Positions 48,221-59,565 of a stretch of DNA of 64,000 nucleotides are shown piece by piece. The stretch lies in NCBI RefSeq assembly GCF_905147365.1, contig NC_056407.1:13578001-13642000 (forward strand). The letters run 5' to 3'. Every line of letters begins with the position of its first letter. The first letter of the stretch is position 1. The position numbers and the translations under genes were made by a program. Origin of the DNA: Aricia agestis. Lineage: Eukaryota > Arthropoda > Insecta > Lepidoptera > Lycaenidae. Under the pieces are notes generated by a model that saw nothing but the letters and a program-made list of their open reading frames with translations, was not told the DNA's origin and did not search any database.

Positions 48221-48415
48221 ACGATTTGTTCCACAAAAATACTTGTATTTTAATGCCATAATTGTCGGGTGCGGCTTACAGCCCGCTATACCGACGCGAA
48301 TACGTTAATTTTAATAACAAAATTGAACCATTTGTACCAGGCTAATTTTTGCATAGCTAATCATCGTCGACTAGCCATTCACGAAAATCACCTTGCCATA
48401 CTTTTTATATCCTAA

Positions 48416-49147
48416 GATCCGACCGTCGAATCCTGCATGAATCGTTTTTTTTCGATCAAATATATTTTAAAATAATCTTTAGAACGTATAGAATGGATTA
48501 ATGATGGGTTGCCTTGTTAAAAGTAGCCGCAAGTACCTCTAACTGAGCAAAATGAAAGCCCGTAATACAAACTTGCGTGTATTCAATAGAAAAGTAAAAA
48601 CTAAGAAGGAATGATATTGAGGAATGACAGGACACTACGCATAAAAATAAAAACGCCTGTTAAATAAAAATAGCAATCTTGCGGGTTCTCGACGTCCTCA
48701 AATCCTAACAGGCAGTTTGCGGCTATCGTGCAACTGGCAACCTTGGATATTCATGTACAAAATTCATAAAACTTTAATTTTGTAACAAAATTATTAAAAA
48801 AATCGATGCTTCAATTTTGATGAAGAACCATGTCTGTTTAAGGACTGGCAACCCTAGGTTGCGGCCGACTTAGAGCTGGCAACCATTTATACCTTATTTT
48901 GTCTCGTCATTTTCTTTCAAATGATGTAAAATTTACTGGAAAAAAATGTACATACACATTATGTATTTGAAAAAAATGTACATACACATTATGCATTTAC
49001 CTCATGAACATTAAACCTAATTAGAGGAACTTGCGGCTACTTTTGACAAGGCAACCCAACATTAATCCATTCTATACGTTCTAAAGATTATTTGATAATA
49101 TATTTGATCGAAAAAAACGATTCATTCAGGATTTTACGGTCGGATCC
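48416..49147. mobile_element. Inverted-repeat element (~730 bp)
   Basis: Arms of about 130 bp share 'gatccgaccgt', 'tttagaacgtatagaatgga' and 'acttgcggctacttttgac'-type segments (48416-48547 and 49018-49147). The interior has two 'gaaaaaaatgtacatacaca' direct repeats at 48938/48968. Confidence 0.72.
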
Positions 49148-49149
49148 AA

Positions 49150-50980
49150 TACTATTAGTCTAAGCGATAAGTTGAAAATGGCGAAATATAGAGATAAGGG
49201 TCATAAAAATACGTGGGATAGCTCATTGGATTCGGGAAGACGTCTAGAAAAATGTATCGGAAGCGTGTATTAGCACACAAAAAATTGCAAAAGTTATAAT
49301 AAGCAAATTAGGTTGCCAAAAAAAAGGTATTACGTTTTTTGTTAAGAACTCCGAAACTATTAACCGTGCTATTAACATTTAAGAAGTTTAAAAAAAAGAT
49401 TCTTAAAAAGGAGGAAATTTCCATAAGAAAACTCCCAACTCCAGGAATTCTATCTCTATTATTTATAATTCTAATTTAACGCTGAAAGTAAGCCTCCGCG
49501 CGGCATTTTTAGGTAGCGCGCGCGAACCGAACACGTCACACTGATTTTTTTTTTAAAGGTATTAAATATTAATTTAAAAATTCCAAAAACTTATGGTGTA
49601 TTCCGAACACTTCAAAGAATTTGCTCCAAATTATACAAATGTTAACTAACGAAATTTTTTCAAACTTTCGTCCTCATTGTACTTTAAATAAAATCTTAAA
49701 TAATTTTCGTAAAAATGTTTCACTTCGTGGAGCTCTTGATATAAACATACTTAACAAGATCACGCCATAAAAGTGAAAAAAAATGTAATATTTTGTTTAT
49801 AATAATTTTTTAACTTGAACAAAAAACTAGAAATCTAAGTAATATTGTCAAAAAAAATTTGTTTCATTTATTATCACGTAATTGTTTTCATATCAATGAA
49901 GGACATGTATTAACTAAAAAAAATTTTTTTTCCGTCATTTGCTAGTAAAAAATTTATAAACCAATTAATTCGATGACTATTTCGATGCTTTTAAAAATTT
50001 TTTTTTCTTGCCTTTATTCTCTTGAAAACATTATGATTTTTAGAAACATTTTTTTTCTTAATAACAATATTTTATTGTTTATAATCGTTTTTTTTTTTTA
50101 TATTTCAATTGTTTAAATTATTAGTTTAGAAAAAATGTTCCTCTTCAAAATCATGATTGATCGTCCTTAATATGGTTACAAAAACAAAAAAAAATTTATC
50201 AACAATTTCATTGTTTATTAACTTGACAATTTGTTAACAAAAATCTGAACTTTTTTATATTCTTTTTCTGAATCTCCTAAAAAATATAAAAACAACGAAA
50301 ATTGATTTTTTTTGATTTTTTATTGCACCTTTTCAAAAAAAAATTTACTACCTAAAAATTTAATTCGGACATCTATAACCGGTCCCACTCGTTCGACTCG
50401 AGCGATCTTTGCACGAAATATTTTGAATGTGAAGTTTTGAGAATACACAAACTGTGTTACTACTACTTAACTGTGTCGTAAAAATCTCATAATTCGGTAT
50501 TTTATTCGAAGATTTTCTCACATCCTGAGGATTGGGCCCGCGTGGTCTATGGTGGTTGCATACTATAGATACCTTATCTATGACTAACTCGATGGCAGCC
50601 GCGGCCTGGCCGCTGCGGCTCGGCCGCCTATTATCGAAGCAACTTACTTAATCTCAGAAGTAATGTCAAATGTGTGCCTTACGCTCTGGAGTTAAGGTTG
50701 AATTTGCTATGTTCAATTTTGGTGACATTGGTAACCCTGACGTGGTGATGATGATGTTGAATGTAATTCGCATAGTAGCATATTCTTTCAGTTCTTAAAA
50801 CAGTGCCTAAACCCCCAAACTTGTATTTATAAGGAATCCGGAGTTCTCTTAGTATCTTCGAAACCATAATATACCTCGGTGCAAAATCTTGCGTTTTGGT
50901 AGCATATGCTTAGGATGCTTCTTATAAAACCAAAATCACCATATGTTTCGATATAAATTTCGAGGAGTTCCCACAATCAG
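49150..50980. other. AT- and poly(T)-rich intergenic DNA
   Basis: A possible short coding remnant starts at 49177 (MAKYRDKGHKNTWDSSLD) but is soon interrupted and unrecognised. A GC-rich hairpin 'gccgcggcctggccgctgcgg' lies near 50596. Otherwise nothing identified. Confidence 0.4.
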
Positions 50981-50984
50981 GTCA

Positions 50985-51330
50985 CCACTTTGTGAACATG
51001 GTACCAAATTGGACTGAAACCTAATACAACAAAACAAAAATTTCGAAAATCGGTTCAGAAACGGCGGAGCAATCGTTGAACATACAAAAAAAATAAAAAA
51101 AATAAAAAAATATCCACAGCCGAATATACAGGGTGTAACAAAAATAAGTGATAATACTTTCGGGTGTGTACGTGTTCCTCGCAGAGAGTTCACTGTGAAA
51201 GTAGCAGCGCTGATAGACGAATTTTTTTTTCACTTTTGTATGGGCAAGGGCCCGAGCGTCACGAGTTTCCCCATAGAAAAGTGAAAAAAAATTTTGGTCT
51301 TTCAGCGCTGCTACTTTCGAAAATTAAACT
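50985..51330. repeat. Two abutting dispersed repeats upstream of the DIRS element
   Basis: 50985-51125 matches 27991-28208. 51129-51330 starts TACAGGGTGTAACAAAAATA and has the 'aaagtagcagcgctg' core of the element at 33590, here also inverted near 51302. Confidence 0.55.
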
Positions 51331-51363
51331 GAATTAATATCTGGTTTAAAAAAAGAGGAACGC

Positions 51364-52005
51364 GTGGATTTCTCGAAAAAATATTTGATACCCGAAAATT
51401 GTCAATTAATAGCGGCACCGGAAATGAACGCGGAAATGAAGGCCACGTTTTCAGAAATATCACGGAAACGTGATTGCGCAATACAATGGCGTCAAAAAAG
51501 TGTTGCAACTGTTATTTCTTGTTTGAGCCATGTGATCACATCAAAAATTATTAATTCTAGCGATTCATCCGATCAGGAATTATTACAAAAACTTGTAGAC
51601 GCTACACGTCTTTTATGTGACGTGCAATATAATGATTCCGTAGCTCGTAGAAATTTTGCATTATCTACAGTTAAAAAAGAGCTCCAAGATCAATTAGCTA
51701 ACACAAAAATTACCAAGTATTTATTTGGAGATAATCTCGCTGAAACGCTTAAAGTAGCTAAAGCAGTCACTAAATCGGGAACCGATTTAAAAGACCAATC
51801 AAATACAGGCGTGAGACATTTAAAAAACTGGAAATCGACGCCTGCGAAGCGCAGGCAGTTCCCAAGCCAGTCGACCCGTCACCAGCGTTCAGTTCCATCA
51901 TCCAGAACCATGACGCGCAATCATCCACCCCAGAAACTACACGCGCCTCAAGCGAGCTCGTGGAACGCGTCGTCTCATCGACAGCGACAAACACGGAAGC
52001 GATAG
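51364..52005 (+). CDS. DIRS-like retrotransposon ORF1 (Gag-like)
   Basis: 213 codons, uninterrupted. The first ~150 residues are helical (LVDATRLLCDVQYNDSVARR, LQDQLANTKITKYLFGDNLA); the tail is basic and Ser/Pro/Gln-rich, as in nucleic-acid-binding Gag-like proteins of DIRS elements. Identification rests mainly on the pol and recombinase genes that follow in the same direction. The true start may lie upstream. Confidence 0.6.
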   Translation: MDFSKKYLIPENCQLIAAPEMNAEMKATFSEISRKRDCAIQWRQKSVATVISCLSHVITSKIINSSDSSDQELLQKLVDATRLLCDVQYNDSVARRNFALSTVKKELQDQLANTKITKYLFGDNLAETLKVAKAVTKSGTDLKDQSNTGVRHLKNWKSTPAKRRQFPSQSTRHQRSVPSSRTMTRNHPPQKLHAPQASSWNASSHRQRQTRKR

Positions 52006-52074
52006 ATGATACTAGCGACTAGCGAGGTAGGTAAGCTACGCAGGTCGTCTTAGCTTTTTTATTAAACAATGGTC

Positions 52075-52565
52075 AATAATAACTAAGGACCGAAAAATCA
52101 TGTCATGGATTAACGGTTATAAAATAACATTTAGTAAATTAGTTTTGCAGTCGACTCCACGCTACACAGTAATTAAATCAAAATCAGAACAAATTAATTT
52201 TGACTATGCAATAAATAAATTAAAAAATATAGGCGCTATTGTAGAATGTGACCATTGTCCTGGAGATGTTAATAGGTAATACATTCGAAGATTGTGAATT
52301 AAATGTAAAGACGAGTCGTGAATTTTTACAAGCCCTAGGATTTATTCTAAATTTAGATAAATGTTGCTTACAACCGTCTTATACTTGCAAGAATTTGGGT
52401 TTTATTATAAATTCAAACGATTGAGCTATTAGTTTACCTCAGGATAAAAGAACGAAAATAAAAAAGCAACTAAGTAAGTTCTTAAATATTCATCGGTGTA
52501 AAATTAGGGAATGGGCAAAACTTATAGGCCTCCCGGTTTCGACCTGTCCAGGTGTAGAATACGGG
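52075..52565 (+). pseudogene. DIRS-like pol, internally deleted reverse transcriptase
   Basis: Starts SIITKDRKIMSWINGYKITF, as at the start of DIRS RT. It stops near 52278, then resumes after loss of the catalytic core with LQALGFILNLDKCCLQPSYT and NLGFIIN, and ends CPGVEYG exactly where the hAT-like element enters. The YxDD box is absent, so it is inactive. Confidence 0.7.
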
Positions 52566-53699
52566 TAGAGATGGGCGATGGGTAAATACCCAATCTACCC
52601 ACCTGGGTATTTTGGGTACCGGGTAGATTGGGTATTTACCGGGTAGATTGGGTAAATACCCAAAAATGGTGGGTATTTATAATTCAGCGTACGTTTTCAC
52701 ATATTTTTTTTAGTAAATCCTTAGTAAAACCTCCATTAAATAATGCAAATTTGGTCACTAGTTCGTAACTGTTCGAATAAGCCCCTTTAAGTCTTAAGCT
52801 AATGTATGTTTGAAATACAAAACTATGTTTTTCATGAATTTCGGCCGCATGTCACGCTGTGTTTTTGAACTTTTTTCCTAAATTTTGGTTTTGTATGTGT
52901 GATATTAATATTCTTTAAAGTATACTGCCTTTTAATGGTGATAAAGTTTTGGGAATTGAGTAAATCGTCTTAGTGGACGCCTTCATCGTTAAGGGAAACA
53001 CGCGTGCGAAATTTCAAAACATTCATCCCTCCTTTAGGCTAAACTTTGAAAAATTCTAATATACATAGGTTCTCGTAATTCAATATTTGTTAGTAATTGT
53101 AGGCACTTAATACGAAATATTGTTGTGTGATTGTGTCTAAGAAATTATAAGGTTCCACTAACTAACCTTGAGCCTATACTATTACAACCTCAAGGTATAA
53201 AACCTCTTTGAGGTAAGAATTTTGTGAAATACAATTATAGTGGATGCCTACTTTATTAGAGGAACACGTGTGCAAAATCTTGTCTCCTATATAACCAGTA
53301 CACAATGTCACGATGACCCACTGCAGGCCACGCCATTGCCCGCCACGCCTGAAAATCGTCCGCCATCATACACCATTACTCCGTTTACACAATGGCGATG
53401 GCTAGTAGTGGGCCAGTATGGTCAATTGTGAAGAGGCACCTTTACAGTCTTGACACATATATATTTTGTACATGCAAATTAATGTATTATGTAAATGAGT
53501 ACTGTTTTTGTATAAACGCAACTAATGATCAAATATAAAAAGTTCTTGGCCTGTGCGTTACTTAAAAGAAAAAAAATCCCTTTTAACCGTGGGAGAGCGA
53601 TCCTTCGGTACGAATGGGTCGACTCCGAAAAAACCGGCGTGAAGCAGCACTGTGTTTCCTTCAACACGCAAAAGAGAATGCCGATCTTATGACATGTCT

Positions 53700-54490
53700 T
53701 CATGTCGTCCAACTCGACCCTTTATGATGAGGGCGGAAACCGCCAACCGGTATGGTTGGTTATGGTAACGAAGTATGAGCGTCATGTCAGATATTCGGTT
53801 TTATCAGCGCTCAGTGCAAGTAGCTCCAGTGAGTGCTCCAGAGTTGGCTCCGGTCTTTACGCGTCTTTTTTGGCTCAACTATCCTACTCACATAGTTTCG
53901 GCTTCGTGAAAGACAGCTTTTTGAGAACCCAATACTTAAAAAATGTGACCGTTCCAATTCTTCCAACAGCAGATCAATCGCTATAACCTTCTCGAAGATG
54001 ATGGAGTCCATCATCAATAGCCAGCCCCTTCGACACTTGGACACTCAGGGATTACTAAGGCTCGGCTCGGCTCTCTTGGCGTACCTAACTCATCGTTGGC
54101 TCAGGCTATTGAAACTATGGGTATTAGCTGTCAGTTTGGATATATACAATTTCACTATTATCCAAGATTCCATACATCCAAGAAATAATGCAAGAGGGTC
54201 ACAAGTTTCTTAGCAGTCGTAGTTGATGGTGAATGCTCTGATACTCTATCTGTTGACGCTGGTATCCCTCAGGGCTGTGTGCTATCGCCTACCCTATTCA
54301 TACAGCATATCAATGACATGTTACAGACCAACGGCATTCATTGCTATGCAGATGATAGTACAGATAATGTGACTTCTCGCATATTTCTCGGGGTGGAATG
54401 GGGTAGACGTAACTCAGTCTAATTTAACCGCACCAAAACACAAGTCAGCGCGTTCACCACAAAAAAGTCACCAATGGTATATCCTCGTTT
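53700..54490 (+). pseudogene. CR1-like LINE fragment inside the hAT-like element
   Basis: SKMMESIINSQPLRHLDTQG is preceded by a frameshift, then comes the DNA counterpart of 37400-37740 ('gctgtgtgctatcgcctacc', 'gcagatgatagtacag'). Multiple frameshifts and stops. The head at 53590 matches the SINE at 46525. Confidence 0.65.
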
Positions 54491-54494
54491 AAGG

Positions 54495-55790
54495 GAACCA
54501 CTTTAACAATCTTCCCCAGCATGAAAATTGGCGTAAACATTTCACCAAAAATACTAAAAGAGCTGCCAGAAAGTAGAATCAAATATCTCACACAAATCCG
54601 CGTGTATTTAAAAAAAAATTGTCCCCCCGCAATGTAAAGTAGAGATTATAATATTAATCCCCAAACCCGGAAAAGATCCATAGGATGAAAAATCTCACCG
54701 GCCTATAAGTCTTCTGCCAGTGCCCTCCAAGGTCATAGAAATACTCTTCCTGAAACGCATGATGCCAGAAATCAGAGCGAGTAAACTGTTATCCGATCAC
54801 CAATTCGGGCAAGCCAAGCGCATGGGACCGTGGAGCAGGTACACAGACTGGTAGAAGAAATTCAAAAAGCTTTTGAAAGCAAATCTTACTATTTTTCTGG
54901 ACATATCACAGGCCTTTGATCGATTATGGCATCTTGGACTGTTGTATAAAGTTCGTAAAAAGTCACCCTTAAACTTCTACCTCTTTATAAACGCATACCT
55001 CAGCAATAGATATTTCTATGTTGAGTACGGAGATAGTGTCACATGTCTCCATGAAATCGAAGCAGGAGGGCCCTTATCTCTACCTTCTAAACACATTAGA
55101 CCTTCCAAGTACTGATGAAGCTCTGACATATACATACGCAGATGACACAGCAATCCTCGCAGTAGACCAAACAGCCCATGGAGCATCGGCAAAATTGCAA
55201 AGAACCTTAAACGAAATATCATAGTCGTTAAAAGATTGGAGGACAAAAGCCAACGAGAATAAATCTGTCCATGTAACTTTCACATTAAGACACGAAACAT
55301 GTCCAGAAGTAGAACTTAATCGGATAAAAAAACCACAGTCAAACGATGTTAGATACCTAGGACTTTATCTCGACAGGCGATTAACATGGAGAACACATAT
55401 ATGGAACAAAAGAAAGGCTTTAGACAAGCAGCTACGAAAGCTTTACTGGCTGATAAAATAAACTTATTTTGTATAAAAGCATACTCAAACCCATCTGGAC
55501 CTATGGGATGTAGTTGTGGGGCACAACCTCCACATTAACACAGAAATTCTACAACAATTCCAATCTAAAACCCTGCGTTCAATAACTGGAGCCCCATATT
55601 ATGTTACGAATAGCCAAACCTACAATGATCTAAAAATCAAGCATGTAAAAGAGAAAATTAAAAACTCCCTTCAAAACTATTGTAAAAGGATAAAATGACA
55701 TCCCAATATATTGGCAAAAAAATTGATAAAAACTCTATCAAACCAAACATTCAAAAGATTAAAAAGACGAGCCCCACAAAATCTTCTGTA
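54495..55790 (+). pseudogene. Jockey-like LINE fragment inside the hAT-like element
   Basis: Broken reverse transcriptase: EQVHRLVEEIQKAFES, FLDISQAFDRLWHLGLLYKV, a YADDTAILA catalytic box at 55133-55159, then a C-terminal AYSNPS/QFQSKTLRSITGAPYYV region. Several frameshifts; no 5' end. Confidence 0.75.
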
Positions 55791-56142
55791 AATAAAGATA
55801 AATAGTAAATATATAGACGCATCAATGGATGCGTGCCATACAAAGAAGAAATTCAAAACGACTAGTTCAATGTCTAGAAGTCAGATCGCTAGCAGAATGA
55901 GAAGTTAAAAAAATCAGAAGCAAATCAAAGCAAATCAGATTTTATATAAGATAGGACGTGTTATATGTATAAATAATAAAAAATTATACCTACATATTTT
56001 TTTATATAATTCCTTTAACCAGGTACTTATACATTGTCTATTTTTCAAGGGTCTTCTAATATTTTTTCTAATATTTTTTTTTTAATATTTTAAAGGTTTT
56101 TCAAATATTTTAAATTATTAATAAAATAATAGAATGTAAATA

Positions 56143-56512
56143 AAAAAAAATCGGCCAAGTACGAGTCGGACTCGCGCACGAAGGGTTCCGTACCATTATA
56201 GAGAAAAATTAGGACAAAATTTGTGTTTTTTGTATGGCAGCCCCTCTTAATTTTTTTTATTTTATATTAATATTATTATTAAATATTAAAGTTAACATCC
56301 ATCTAAAGACTGTGTAAAAATTCAAGTACCTACATTTTGCTATTATTGATAAGATAGCAGAAAAGGCCAAAAAAAACACGTTTGTTGTATGGGAGCCCCC
56401 CTTAAATATTAATTTTATTTTGATTTTAGTATTTGTTTTTATAGTGGCAACGGGTATACACAATCTGTGAAAATTTCAACTCTCTAGCTATTACCGTTCT
56501 TGAGGTGGTTGT
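56143..56512 (+). mobile_element. MINE-2-like MITE inside the hAT-like element
   Basis: 'aatcggccaagtacgagtcg', 'actcgcgcacgaagggttcc' and 'gtgaaaatttcaactctcta'; truncated before the (GTCY)n tract, about 10 nt from the hAT right-end region. Confidence 0.75.
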
Positions 56513-56636
56513 GACTTAAGTATTGAATTTTATCTACCCGCCCTTTTGGGTAGATACGGGTATTTACCGGGTACGTGAGGGTAAATACCGGGTAGATGGG
56601 TAAATACCCAGGTACGTGCCCATCTCTAAATACGGG

Positions 56637-57190
56637 TAGATGCACATAAAGGATTTAGAAGGATGTAAACCTTAACTGCTGGACCGATTTTGATGATTCT
56701 TTATGGTGTGTGTTTTGAGAATGGTTTAGATTCATAGTTTGGTTCACTGGAAAATGCCCTTTTAATTATTTTTTGTGTAATGTATGTACCTAGTTATGTA
56801 CAGACTGGACAAAGGCTTTTGGTTTGGGTCCGCTAGTATTTATAATTTGAAATTTCCTATCATCCCATTCCTCATCCGCATCCTCTTCCTCAAAAAATAT
56901 CCTCTTCCTCATCCGCATCCTCTAAATTTGCGCGTGACAATTCCTCTTCCTCCTCCTCTTCCTCATAATCACTTCCTCAACAACCCTAGTGTATATTAAA
57001 AGCCATAAGAAAGATAATAAATAATAAAGCAACAGGCATTATGGTCGTACCAAATTGGTCCTCTCAATCTTGGTATCCTCTTTTTACTAGTTTAGTAGTC
57101 TCAGAAATTATACAATTAGATTCAAGTAATTTTGTTATACCAAATTTCAGTATCAATTCAACTACCCTGGTTGCCGCAGTGTTATCCGGA
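56637..57190 (+). pseudogene. DIRS-like pol, downstream part with an insertion
   Basis: Frame continues after the hAT duplication (MHIKDLE). It is replaced at about 56660-56995 by an unrelated repeat with CTTCCTC runs, then resumes ATGIMVVPNWSSQSWYPLFT and SSNFVIPNF, typical of the RNase H/methyltransferase-side end of DIRS pol. Confidence 0.6.
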
Positions 57191-57195
57191 CGGCA

Positions 57196-58146
57196 ATGAT
57201 GAGTAGAGGTGTTCCATCAACAGCAGTAAACATTACTATAATAGCGTCGTTATCAGACAATACTTACAAACAATATAACGTTTGTATTAAAAGATGGTGT
57301 GAATATGCACATAGAAATAAGGTTGATTTATTTAAGCCGTCAGTTTCTATGATTTTAGATTTTCTAACTGAAATTTTTGATAAAGGTAACCAGTATAACA
57401 CTATTAATAGCTATAAATCAGCTCTGGCTTTAATATTTGGAGATGTTATGCGCAATGAGATATTTTCAAGATTTTCTAAAGGTGTATACAGGCTAAGACC
57501 ATCAATGCCAAAGTATAATGTAACATGGGATGCTAATATAGTTTTAAATTATTTAGCGTCGTTACATCCTAACGATATTTTATCATTAGAAAAACTTACA
57601 AAGAAATGCATAACATTACTAGCTTTAGTAACTGCACACAGGGTGCAGATTTTATCAAAAATATATTTAAATAACATTATTATGACCGAGAAAGAGATTC
57701 TAATAAAAATAACTGATTTAATAAAAACTTCTAATCCTAAAAGAATGCAACCCATTTTACATTTGCCTTATTTTCCAGAGAAATCTGAAATATGTCCAGC
57801 CAAAACTTTATGGGCTTATATAAACAAAACATCTAATTTCAGAAATTGTAATAATGTTTTTATTTCATTTAGGAAGCCATATAATCCTGTGTCAAGTCAA
57901 ACATTAAGTAGGTGGAATAAGGATATGTTAAAAGATAGTGGAGTTGATGTGTCGTTTTTCTCTAGTCACAGACTCACAGTACCGTAGTTGAAGCGTGACG
58001 TTCAACTTCATTAGCATTTAAACGAGGAGTAAATTTAGATGTTATTCGCCAAACAGCAGGTTGGACAGGCAACTCCACTACCTTTGCGCGTTTCTATAAT
58101 AGACCTATTATTGAAGGTGATTCAAATAATTTTGCAAAAAAATAAG
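57196..58146 (+). pseudogene. DIRS-like tyrosine recombinase, frameshifted near the C-terminus
   Basis: The enzyme of DIRS-type elements that integrates circular DNA. The open frame 57196-57987 has an N-terminal core-binding domain (TYKQYNVCIKRWCEYAHRNK), the catalytic Arg in TAHRVQILS and SSHR near the end. A short aberrant stretch with TAG (about 57975-58003) shifts the frame. Beyond it come VNLDVIRQTAGWTGNS and the catalytic Tyr in FARFYNRP, ending TAA at 58144-58146. All key residues are present, but the frame is broken. Confidence 0.82.
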
Positions 58147-58235
58147 TTTTTTTTTTCTCTCTTTGATTAATATGTATGAAAATAAAGCATAAATAAAATG
58201 ACATATCTTGTTTGATCTGTAAACATCTACAGTGT

Positions 58236-58690
58236 AAAAAGGTTTAAGTACTAATATCGAGGACAAACCCCCGAAGTATAATTATTGATTAAACGAACTT
58301 ACCTTACGTGAAGTTCAATCAAAATTATACGAGGGGTTTGTCCGAAGATATTAGTAGGAACTCCCACCCAACCCGGTTTTCGGTAGATAACACCCGAGTA
58401 AGAGATGTCATTTTATTTTTGGCTCTGAACTAAATGAAGGTTCTAGAGTTGCAGGTAACAGGAGAAACGGAAAATCAGAGACAAGAGGCGGGAATATAAT
58501 ATGGAGACAATCGAAATCCAGAGACAACTTTTTATTTTTTTCTTGACTCTAAAATGATGCTATGACGTGGTAACAAATAGAGGTGAAACTACAGTGTAAA
58601 AAGGTAGGTATACTAATATCTTCGGACAAACCCCTCGTACAATTTTGATTGAACTTCACGTAAGGTAAGTTCGTTTAATCAATAATAATT
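58236..58690. repeat. Palindromic block after the recombinase (possible DIRS terminal/complementary region)
   Basis: 58240-58350 contains 'acaaacccccgaagtataat' and, inverted, 'attatacgaggggtttgtcc'. The same ~85-bp sequence returns in reverse complement at 58607-58690. 'acagtgtaaaaaggt' begins both halves. Complementary internal and terminal repeats are known in DIRS elements, but the left-end counterpart is not in view. Confidence 0.5.
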
Positions 58691-58694
58691 ATAA

Positions 58695-58826
58695 TATGAT
58701 ACACATATTTAATACACATCCGTGACCCAGGAACTTAGAAAACTTTTTGTTCCTTCGGCGGGATTCGAACCCGCGACTCCTGGCTTGAGCTACCAACAGC
58801 CCATCAACTGAGCCACAGAGGTCGTC
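58695..58826 (-). mobile_element. tRNA-derived SINE, 5' half
   Basis: Minus strand: GACGACCTCTGTGGCTCAGT start, B box GGTTCGAATCCCGCCGA, 'aaaaagttttctaagttcct', ending about 'aatatgtgtatc'. Confidence 0.78.
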
Positions 58827-58848
58827 AAATTGATCGATAGGTAGTAGT

Positions 58849-59271
58849 TTTTTAGGGTTCCGTACCCAAAGGGTAAAAACGGGACCCTATAATACTGAGA
58901 CTTCGATGTCTGTCCGTCTGTCCATCTGTCCGTCTGTAACTCAAGAACCGCTATAGCTAGACTTCTGAAATTTTCATAGATTGTGTATTTCTGTTGCCGC
59001 TATAACAAAAAATACATATCAAAAAAACTAAATAGAATTAATATTTAATACAACAAACGTTATTTTTTAACCTTTTTTGTTCAAATCAATAATGGCAACA
59101 GCTATGGCACTTGAAATTTTCACAAAGGCCTTATAGTTATATGTTTTTTTTACTAATAATTAATAATAATATTTAAAATAAAATAAAAATTTGAGGGGGG
59201 CTCCAATACAAAACACAATTTTTGGCCTAATTTTCCTCTTTAACGGACAACGGTACGGAACCCTAGAAACT
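58849..59271 (-). mobile_element. MINE-2-like MITE, full length
   Basis: 'tttagggttccgtacccaaa', 'tgtctgtccgtctgtccatc', 'cgctatagctagacttctga' and 'acggtacggaaccctaga'; abuts the SINE. Confidence 0.82.
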
Positions 59272-59488
59272 GAGGTGTTTCTGAACGAAATGCGGCAAAG
59301 CACGGACCTAAAAAAAATACGGACGGATCGCCATTAAGAAATGAGTGAAGCACCCTTAATAAGCCCAGGCGATCATATGTACACATCTTGCACAAACACT
59401 CGCACTGTAATAAGCCGATCGTACCGCCATTACGCAATTAGACTGCATCGCGGTGACACATCTTTGTCATTCATAAATAAAAATAAAT

Positions 59489-59565
59489 ATGCCATCTTGT
59501 GTTGTAAAATGGTGCAAGAACAATACAACCTTACACAAAAAACATCAAGGAATAATATTTCATAG
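59489..59565 (+). CDS. THAP-like zinc-finger first exon (orphan)
   Basis: ATG then MPSCVVKWCKNNTTLHKKHQ and GIIFH, ending AG|gtaaga. This is the first half of a THAP domain (M-P-x-C-x4-C, then G-I-x-F-H at the usual exon boundary), with an intact start and a good donor. No second THAP exon (W, C-x2-H) was found before 64000. The next kilobases hold transposons. It could be an orphan fragment, a transposase exon or the start of a gene continuing beyond the window. Confidence 0.55.

Larger units (their letters stand above)
52566..56628. mobile_element. hAT-like element, 4063 bp, TSD AATACGGG
   Basis: TAGAGATGGGC...GCCCATCTCTA termini with perfect 8-bp AATACGGG at 52558-52565 and 56629-56636. 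Subterminal regions hold many 'gggtaaatacc'/'gggtagat' motifs in both orientations. No hAT transposase recognised. The interior carries two LINE fragments and a MINE-2-like MITE, so much of its length is later cargo. Confidence 0.85.

Noticed and set aside
49177..49480. Coding remnant MAKYRDKGHKNTWD...
   Set aside because: Short, interrupted and not assignable to a family; insufficient support for a gene call.
7550..59000. CRISPR-like array from regularly repeated (GTCY)n blocks
   Set aside because: Repeats are dispersed kilobases apart within MITEs of a eukaryotic genome.
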